Shown here piece after piece: positions 1 through 6,720 of a stretch of 17,500 bases of DNA. Source of the stretch: Chromera velia. Lineage: Eukaryota; Sar; Chromeraceae. The DNA lies in NCBI GenBank assembly GCA_018398765.1, contig JAHBMJ010001219.1, forward strand, positions 1 to 17,500, read 5' to 3'. Under the pieces are notes generated by a model. The model did not search any database and was not told the DNA's origin. It saw only the letters and a program-made list of their open reading frames with translations. Numbering within the stretch: position 1 is the stretch's first letter; each line of letters starts with the position of its first letter. Position numbers and translations under genes: made by a program.

Positions 1-618
1 CCCCCCCCCGCGGGAAACAAACATGCGCGGAACCCCCCCCTCCCCCGGTAAAAAAACCTGGGGGTAAGTGGAGATCTGAAACCCATCTGACGTACGTATT
101 TCGCAAATTCAGCCTTTTGGGGCCGGGTTTTTGGTGAAAAACACTGCGTACACGCGTGGGCTGGGGTATTTCTGTTTTGTAAGTGCCCCCCGCTTCGCTT
201 TTCGGGGCTATGCATGCATGCATGTGTGGACTCAGGAGATTGTTTAGTAAGTGCCCCCCGCTTTGCTTTCCGGGGCCATTTCTATATATTTCTTTATTTG
301 ATGTAAGGAAGCTTACAAACAGCCCCAGAAAGCAAGAAAAATAAGAACTTCACGATTGATACACACCGGCCACAGTTGCGCCGACCCCCCCCCCCCAACA
401 GGAAAAGCCGCAGAACCCCCCTTCCCTCAAGAAAAAAAACCGGGGATGCAGCCTGTCGCTTTCCAGCCTGAGGGCCACTGACGTACGCATGCATGATGAC
501 GCGGGTTCATGCACGCTTTTCTGGACCATTTGGGGCGGGCTCTTTCCGGGGCTTTTTTTTGGTGAAAGACACTGCATGCATAGGCTGGGGTATTTTTGTT
601 TTGTAAATGCTCCCCGCT
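1..618. repeat. imperfect direct repeat of about 200 bases, two copies
   Basis: Copy A covers about 1-207 and copy B about 386-618. Both contain, in the same order, a C-rich block, an A-run with CCGGGG or CTGGGGG, ACGTACG, a TTTGGGGC block, TTTTTGGTGAAA, ACACTGC, GGCTGGGGTATTT and TTTTGTAA. Small indels and an insertion in copy B separate them. No ORF is shared between the copies, so this looks like a non-coding dispersed repeat rather than a duplicated gene. The stretch between them (208-385) holds a TGCATGCATGCATG run and a second copy of the C-rich hairpin motif. Confidence 0.75.
183..278 (+). repeat. two copies of a C-rich short inverted-repeat motif
   Basis: The motif AGTGCCCCCCGCTTCGC-TTTTCGGGGC (183-208) recurs as AGTGCCCCCCGCTTTGC-TTTCCGGGGCC (249-276). 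The second half also recurs at 1178-1200. Each copy can pair its CCCCG with CGGGG around a CT-rich loop. A similar GC hairpin with different sequence lies at 3477-3506. The 249-278 copy is important as the uninterrupted form of the target into which the 619-1177 element is inserted. Confidence 0.7.
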
Positions 619-1185
619 CTAGGAGGGAGCACTCTGGAAGGTTATGGTGGATTTTGAGCCAAAAATGACATAAAATATAAACAAAAACAGATTTTTGGAG
701 CTCTGCCTGGTCAAGTTACATCAAAATCTAATGTTTTTGAAGTGTAAGCTACGTGGTTACTTTGAGTTACCCCCTTTTTATCTTTGTTATACAAAGAGGT
801 TACAGGTTACCCGGTTACAAGCATTTTAACCTCAGTAACCGACCAAATTTTTAACTTTTAAAAGCATTCAAAATGATGTTTAGAACACGTTTGAATGCTT
901 TTTGGGGGAGGTTACTTCATTTTTGAGGGGGGGCAAAAAAGGTTACGGGTTACCCGGTTACGGGGGATTTGGGGACAAAGTGAGTATGACACATCATTTT
1001 TTATCATTTTTGACTATAACCTGAATTATTTAACAATCTTAAAGCCAGTTTTGTGAGTAACCAAACGTAACTAATCGATTGACACCACTTTTGACTGATG
1101 GTTACATGTCACACGTTATAAGGGGGGGGTGTAGGGTCAGTAACCATGGTGTAACCGGCTGAAGTGCCCCACTCTAGCCCCCGCT
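611..1185. mobile_element. non-autonomous DNA transposon (MITE-like) with TIRs and 8-base target duplication
   Basis: The insert is 619-1177 (559 bases). Its ends are inverted: the left end begins CTAGGAGGGAGCACT and the right end read on the minus strand begins CTAGAGTGGGGCACT; both reach GGTTA at position 22, with 17 of 26 positions identical by eye. It is flanked by TCCCCGCT (611-618) and CCCCCGCT (1178-1185), a one-mismatch 8-base duplication abutting both ends. The sequence left of it (AAATGC) and right of it (TTGCTTTC) match the flanks of a single CCCCCGCT in the related motif at 249-278. The interior is AT-rich with many GGTTAC words and no ORF, so it would need a transposase from elsewhere. 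An 8-base duplication is typical of hAT elements, but superfamily assignment is inference. Confidence 0.6.
860..902. repeat. 13-base perfect inverted repeat inside the inserted element
   Basis: AAAAGCATTCAAA (860-872) is the exact reverse complement of TTTGAATGCTTTT (890-902), separated by 17 bases. It sits near the middle of the 619-1177 element and could form a stem-loop on either strand. Confidence 0.8.
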
Positions 1186-1650
1186 TTGCTTTCCAGGGCC
1201 ATACAAGTAAGTGCACGCGGGAAGTGACTAAGGTCTTGTGAATATGTTATAACATATGGGCTAAGCGAAAACCTTAACAAACATAAGCATACAGATTACG
1301 GTCTGATTATTAAATCTTTTCCTGAGCTACTATTGGTATCCAAATCCATCAATTACATATTCACTGAACTAAATGCATTTAACATCATTATAACTTTTGA
1401 AAAATTATGTATTCAATCAATGAACTAGTTAATTAAATAAGAGCTATGTCATAAAATGTTCTAAAATTTATTAGACTTACAGTTAAACACATTCTGTAAC
1501 CTTCCTTAAATGATACTTTTTGATAAATGCTATAGGTACCAACTATGGAAATCATCGATCAATAGTTGGCCAAAAAAGTTTTGTAATCTAGTATAAATTT
1601 TCCTGAATTTTCTGAAACTGCTTGATTGTAAAAGCTTTTTATAACTACAT
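1186..1650. other. AT-rich stretch, no gene seen
   Basis: The base composition drops sharply to AT-rich compared with the flanks. It contains a perfect 16-base palindrome, ATATGTTATAACATAT, at 1242-1257. No ORF or splice-supported exon is evident on either strand. Confidence 0.5.
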
Positions 1651-1888
1651 TCAATAAATTAATGCCGATCAATGTTGACGATCAACTTATGGATCAAGTA
1701 TGATTAAGTCAAGGGAACTTACCATGTAATACCATTTAGGTGCTATCATGAAAAACATGTATAAAAGAGCAATGTTCAATAATTTGACAATAAATGGCGG
1801 TCGATGTTGACGATCGAGTACGATCGTGTCAAGGAAACTTATCATAAAATAACTTTCAGGTGCTGTTATGAAAAAACATGTAAAATAA
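1651..1888. repeat. AT-rich direct repeat, two diverged copies
   Basis: Copy 1 (about 1651-1765) and copy 2 (about 1786-1888) share GATGTTGACGATC or AATGTTGACGATC, GTCAAGGGAACTTA or GTCAAGGAAACTTA, TTTAGGTGCTATCATGAAAAA or its near match, and ACATGTA. The offset is 120 bases across most of the unit and 132 at its 5' end, showing a roughly 12-base indel. Two tandem units suggest local duplication; no coding frame is conserved between them. Confidence 0.75.
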
Positions 1889-3420
1889 TAGGTATACGTC
1901 CGGAAAAAGAAATGAAAGGGGGGAAAAGAATGAAAAAAGTAGTGACAGAAGGAAAAAAGAAACACAGAACAGATAAAAAAGACAGAAGAGGTGACGGGAA
2001 AAAAGATAGAAGAGCAGAAAAGCGAAATATGGAAGGTTGTCAGGATAGCAAGTTTTTAAAGGCAGTCTTTGCAGCCCAGTCAGAACTTTTCAGTGAACAT
2101 AGGCAAGCAGAAAGATCAAAATTCGGAAGGTAGTCAGACAGACAGAATAGGTACCTAGCTGGAATAATGAAAAGGCAGTCAAACAGACAGGGAGGCAGAA
2201 TTTTGAGCACACTCAGAAAAGAAAACAAAATTAGAAATGCGGTCAGGAACACAGGAAGGCATACCTGCATGACAGCCAACAGGCACGTAGGCAGGTAGGC
2301 AGAAATGTGCTCAGTCGTGCTGGAAGGAAACATCAAGATGGAAGCAGAATGGGATTACGACTTCTGCATCTCACAGTTTGTTTGTGAGGTGGCATGTAGA
2401 GATATGTACAGCTGAGAGGTCAAATAACAGGTCGGAATTGAGAGAAATAGCATGAGAGAGACAAGATAAGAAAAGTGAAATGCAAGTGAAGAGATGAGAT
2501 GTGAGCAAACAGGATCACCAAGAGAGTAGCCTGTGTGTCTGTCTGTCTGTCTATCTGTCTGTCTGCCTGCCTGTCTGCTTGCCTGGCAGTGCCTATGTCT
2601 GCGTTTTTGCATGTCTCTCTGCCTTTCTGCTATTCTGCTAGTGTTATTCTCTCATTTTACAGGTCTGCCTTTTCTGCCGTTTGAGATATCTGTTTGCCTG
2701 CCTACCTGCCTGCCTGCATGCCCACCTGTTTGCGCCGGGTGATAGCTAAGATATAAGAGCAATGAATTGATGGCTGTGGGCAGGAAAAAGCGAGAACCAA
2801 ACATGGGAGAGAATAAAGCAGGAAGAGGCTATACATTGAAATCAGAGCACTGAACTGAGAAGACTGAGATTTAATGAGACTTGCTTTGAGAGCTGACATG
2901 AGTGTAAAAGGCTCGGCGAAGAGGCAACTTAGATGACAGTGGGAGAGATGTAGTGTACAAAGGTGCAATGAGAACAGTGAAACGAAATAAGTAGGGCAGT
3001 GGATTATCATACGAAAGCATGCAGTGAAACCGATTATTGTGAGATCGAGCGGTGATAAGATGAATGGAGATTGATATATATATATGGAGTGAATGCATGA
3101 TCGAATGCGAGCAGCAGACCTGCATGAATAAACATGTCAGCACAGTGAGCTGGCATGAACGTATATATATAATTTTGGGCAGTCGGAGAGCTGCAGGATA
3201 CATGTAGACAACAAGGATTGTGCAATGACATAGGTAAGCAGGAAGGAGAGAATGGAGTGCAGTGGGATAAAATAAATGAATGAGAGGTATTGAGAGCACG
3301 CAGTGAGATGAATTAAAGCAATGTAAGAATGATACTTCGAGTTACGCGCGCAGATAATGGGAAGTTCAACCACCATGATTTTCGAGGCACTAACTCAAGG
3401 ATGAGTGTGACTCGCAACTT
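1889..3420. other. purine-rich low-complexity DNA with tetranucleotide runs, no gene seen
   Basis: The plus strand is dominated by A and G, with scattered CAGACAGACAG and GGCAGGTAGGCAG patches, and a CTGT/CTGC run at 2531-2586. Open frames here (for example the minus-strand one at 2871-3299) are long because pyrimidine-rich reverse strands rarely make stops. Their translations are rich in Ser, Leu and His with no recognisable domain. I see no credible exon. Confidence 0.5.
2531..2586 (+). repeat. (CTGT)n/(CTGC)n tetranucleotide run
   Basis: About fourteen consecutive CTGT, CTGC, CTAT or CTTG units with few interruptions. Comparable tetranucleotide runs recur at 7441-7532, 9995-10036 and 11664-11749. 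Confidence 0.9.
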
Positions 3421-3507
3421 TTGCAATTTTTTGTGTATCTACGCGGCTTAATTTTACATACATATATGTACTATGCCGCCTCCGCTACGCTCCTGCGCTC
3501 CTGCGGC

Positions 3508-3678
3508 ATGCCGGGGCCCAGTAAGGCTAAAACCGAACTTATCGAAGAGATTCACAGGCTATCACAACAAGATAATCCTGCAAAAAAAAAGATAATGCTG
3601 CATGACACACTAGGCTATATAGATCTGCTCAATCCTCATATACAGGGACGCAATATCGATAACAAACTTTGTGTTTAA
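3508..3678 (+). CDS. short ORF of 56 codons, function unknown
   Basis: An ATG at 3508 opens a frame ending in TAA at 3676-3678. The translation begins MPGPSKAKTELIEEIH and is fairly charged, with a Lys-rich patch and a C-terminal NIDNKLCV. The ATG lies at the edge of a GC hairpin (3477-3506, GCCGC pairing with GCGGC), so the start is doubtful. No splice partners, domain or neighbour support it. It could be a fragment of a repeat-borne ORF or chance. The amino-acid mix is less biased than most frames in this area, which is the only reason to list it. Confidence 0.15.
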   Translation: MPGPSKAKTELIEEIHRLSQQDNPAKKKIMLHDTLGYIDLLNPHIQGRNIDNKLCV

Positions 3679-4125
3679 TCATCAAAGATAATAGTACTCT
3701 GAAATTTAAGTTTAAAGTTATTATACAGAGATTTTTCCTAGAATTTTTCTCAAGTTGATAATGAACATTAATTTGAAACAAGTTCGCCAGCCTAACTGAG
3801 CCTATCTTTAAAATTTATAATCGATTGAACTAGATTGGCCGGACTAGATCAGACCGTTCTGAACATATAGTTTGTTGATCAATATTCAGAAACTTCAACA
3901 GTCAGGTTTGATCCAACTTGACATGGTTTCATTTTCTCAGTTAGATACGGTTCGATCGGGTATAATCGGGTTGACTAGCATGTCATTCAGTCATTGAGCC
4001 GAGGGCGGTTAAAGGCTGTAATCGGCGGTGATTTTCTCATTGGCCAAGCCATGTGCCACGTCATCTGCTACCATACGCCGCCCCGCATCACAATGTGCCC
4101 CCATGAACGGCTGGAGAAGAAGAAA
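3679..4125. other. AT-rich to mixed stretch, no gene seen
   Basis: Mostly AT-rich up to about 3990, with several related words around GATCGGG, GACTAGAT and GATCAGAC, then a more balanced segment leading into the tandem array. No tRNA-like cloverleaf or coding exon could be supported. Confidence 0.4.
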
Positions 4126-4985
4126 AAAGACTTGAAGGCGGGAGACAGGAAGACGGAGGCAGATGACGGCAGAAGAAAGACTAATTAGAAAGACCGCACC
4201 ACCGAAGTGGAAGTACAGGCATACAACTGAGGGCTGAAAGCGAAAGGAGACAAGCGAATGGCTGAGACTGTCAGCTGAAGGCCGAAAGAGAAGAAAGAGG
4301 GCGGGAGGCAGAAAAGTGGACGCAGACAGCTGCAGATCCCAAGAGCAGACAGGGCGCAGAACAGAGGTAGAAGCTGAGAAATGATAGTATGATCAAAGGA
4401 CTGAAATCAGAGGGAGGAAAGGAAGGGGCTGGTAGCAAAATGTAGCAGAATGTAGCAGAGGGCTGGTCCCCAGGACGAAAAGAAATGCTGCATAGAAGAG
4501 GCAGAATGCACCCTGAACGCGATAGGCACAAACGGAGAGGCAGGTAGTGGAAGCAGAAAGCTTTCAGCACAAAGGTAAAGATGGAGGCAGAGGAATGCGA
4601 GTGAAGGGCTCAAAGCAAAGGGATTTAAACCAAGAACGTGCGGCTGGCGGCTGGAAGAGAAAGAACGCAACCTGAACACGATTTGGGCGCAAAGCAAGGG
4701 AAAGGTAGCGGAACGAGAAAGAGCGCAGCACATAGATGGAGGTGCAGGGACATAAATTAGGGCTGAAACGAAAGAGAGGCAAGCGAATGGCTTGCAGCAG
4801 AAGGCTGGAAGAGAAGGAATAAGACCTGAGGGCGGGAGACAGAAAGACAGAGGCAGTTGACGGGAGAAGAAAGACCGCACCGCCGAAGTGGAGGTACAGA
4901 CATACAAGTGGGGGCTGAAAGCGAAGGGGACGAGCGAATGGCTAATACTGTCAGCTGAAGGCATGCTGAAGGCCGAAAGTGAAGA
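4126..4985 (+). repeat. degenerate tandem array, period about 160 bases
   Basis: Related units start near 4130, 4291, 4503, 4667 and 4817. The clearest pair is 4136-4291 against 4827-4984: both carry GGCGGGAGACAG, CAGAAGAAAGAC or its near match, GACCGCACC, CCGAAGTGGA, GGGCTGAAAGCGAA, AGCGAATGGCT and ACTGTCAGCTGAAGG in order. A second pair, 4503 and 4667, shares GAAYGCAMCCTGAAC, CACAAAC or CGCAAAG, GGTAGTGGAA or GGTAGCGGAA and CAGCACA. The array is purine-rich on the plus strand, which keeps minus-strand frames open; I treat those as non-coding. Confidence 0.65.
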
Positions 4986-5742
4986 ATGAGAAGAATGAGA
5001 CTACAGCCTGTTTTGGCGTTCTTAAATATCAGTGTCATTGAACTCATACCAATTCAGCTGTTGGCTTGTGTGCTATGTAGTGCCGGGCCGGATATATGGC
5101 ATTTAGACGTTGGGCCTGGAGCTCTGCAATGCCGGCCGTCTGCTGAATCAGTTCTGATGTCTGCCTGTGTGTGATTGTCAAGGTCAGACATTGGTCTTCC
5201 ATGGATGTAGGTGAGTGCCTCGCCAAAAGAATTAACGCCAGGTATTCGCAAAAGTTTATGTGAAAAAAAAGTGGAAGTACGTCTTCTGGGGCCTCTTTCG
5301 TTGTTCTCCATGTGGTGGTCGCCTCGGAGGGCAGAACAGACGACCTTAAACCGTATACGTACGCGTATTTAATTGAGAGTGTGTCTCTTTTTTTCAGACA
5401 AAACAATTAATGTAACATTACATTTTTTCTGCCGGAACGCGTAGGGGGTCTGAACTATAGACAGATACCGAGGCCCTGGGCCCCGGCACATGCAGTTAGA
5501 TGGTGTCTCAGACTCTGCATGCATGGTCCTGCGTCAGTTCCATTCATGCATGCATGCATATATGCACTCCGACTGCATGCATGAATTTTCATCTTCAAAC
5601 ATATATACTTAATCGACGGTTTTCACTGCTTCTATACACACTATATAAGCTGGTAGCATGGCTCCTGCACGAGCATACAAATATCTCTCTGCAGCCTTGA
5701 CATAGAGGAGTAGCCGAAACCTTTCTTTTGACTTTTCTTTAG
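4986..5742. other. stretch upstream of the first recognised exon, contents undetermined
   Basis: Short frames overlap on both strands at 5044-5406 without a clear winner. The sequence resumes a balanced, gene-like composition after the tandem array, so an upstream exon of the plus-strand gene could lie here, but I cannot fix one with good splice sites and matching phase. TGCATGCA-rich DNA with an inverted repeat follows at 5542-5586. Confidence 0.3.
5542..5586. repeat. 13-base inverted repeat built from TGCATGCA
   Basis: ATTCATGCATGCA (5542-5554) is the exact reverse complement of TGCATGCATGAAT (5574-5586), with 19 bases between. It lies about 160 bases upstream of the first recognised exon of the plus-strand gene, so it is probably in an intron or the 5' region. 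Confidence 0.75.
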
Positions 5743-5917
5743 AAACTATCCAGTCCTCTCGCGACTAAACTGTCGGTTGATTGCATCGCCTTGCAAGCAG
5801 TGAAGCTTGATCGCATGTTCGGAGGAGGGTCTCCATTCTGCTGCTGTGCAGGAAATACGGTGACGAAAAATGAGCTGCTGGTCCATGCCCGTGCCGTGAA
5901 TCCTGCACCAGAGGCTC
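5743..5917 (+). CDS. exon A of the plus-strand gene
   Basis: The acceptor follows a long pyrimidine tract ending CTTTTCTTTAG at 5742. The exon reads KLSSPLATKLSVDCIALQAV and continues through FGGGSPFCCCAGN to NPAPEA. The donor at 5918 is GTGAGT, leaving phase 1. An internal ATG at 5815 could be the start if there are no upstream exons. Confidence 0.55.
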
Positions 5918-6551
5918 GTGAGTCGCTGCACGCCGTCATCAATACAGAGACACACAGATATGCATATTTAGCTCCAAGTGCATGCGTTTGTTGCCCGCAT
6001 ATGTTTCGTTTTTAGAATCTCCGCTTTTCCGCTCTCCCTTCCGGCAAGTTTTTCTCTTGTTGAGCATGCCTTATCCTTTGATGCGCGTGCACGTCCACGA
6101 ATGTGTGAGTGTGTGTGTGTGTGTATAACAAAAATCTTTTGCATGCAGACGCAGAAGGATCACCGGGGTTGGACTCTGGGTCCCCTCCGAGTGAGGCGAC
6201 GCCGCAATTGCGGTTTGAGGCAGCAGAGAGCCCAGCAGGCAACGCAGAAGTGCGGATCGACACCACTTCCTCAGGAGCAGTCGCGCACTCCGGGAACCAG
6301 TTGAGTGAGAAGAAAAAACTGCAGAGCACGATCAAGGAGATTGCAAAAGTGCGTCCGCATCCATGCATTTGTCCGGGGAGGGGGGGGGCGGTCGGTGTAT
6401 TGGTGGTGGCACAGAAACCGGCAGGCAAATGCGCGTGAGCCCATCAAAAAAAAGGATGCTCTCTCTCTGTTTCTCTCATTTTCTCTCCCACGCACCCTCG
6501 CACACACACGTTCACACACGCACATACACACACACACATACACACACACAC

Positions 6552-6594
<43 letters not shown>

Positions 6595-6654
6595 GNGACA
6601 GACAGAGACAGACAGAGACAGACAGAGAGACAGAGAGACAGAGAGACGGAGAAA

Positions 6655-6720
<66 letters not shown>

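Noticed and set aside
791-966. Telomere-like GGTTAC repeats
   Set aside because: The hexamers are irregularly spaced, occur in both orientations, and lie inside a bounded insertion rather than at an end.
2871-3299. Minus-strand 142-codon ORF rich in Leu, Ser, His and Tyr
   Set aside because: It is the complement of purine-rich low-complexity DNA, with no domain and no splice sites of quality.
3940-3985. tRNA-like TTCGATC segment
   Set aside because: No acceptor stem or anticodon arm could be paired around it.
4407-4964. Minus-strand 185-codon ORF rich in Ser, Pro, Leu and Phe
   Set aside because: It lies in the degenerate tandem array; the pyrimidine-rich strand rarely forms stops. No domain, no splice support, and the repeat units are not in a common frame.
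5212-5242. 31-base GTGAGT...CAG mini-intron
   Set aside because: It is far shorter than all other introns here, and neither flanking frame gives a convincing protein.
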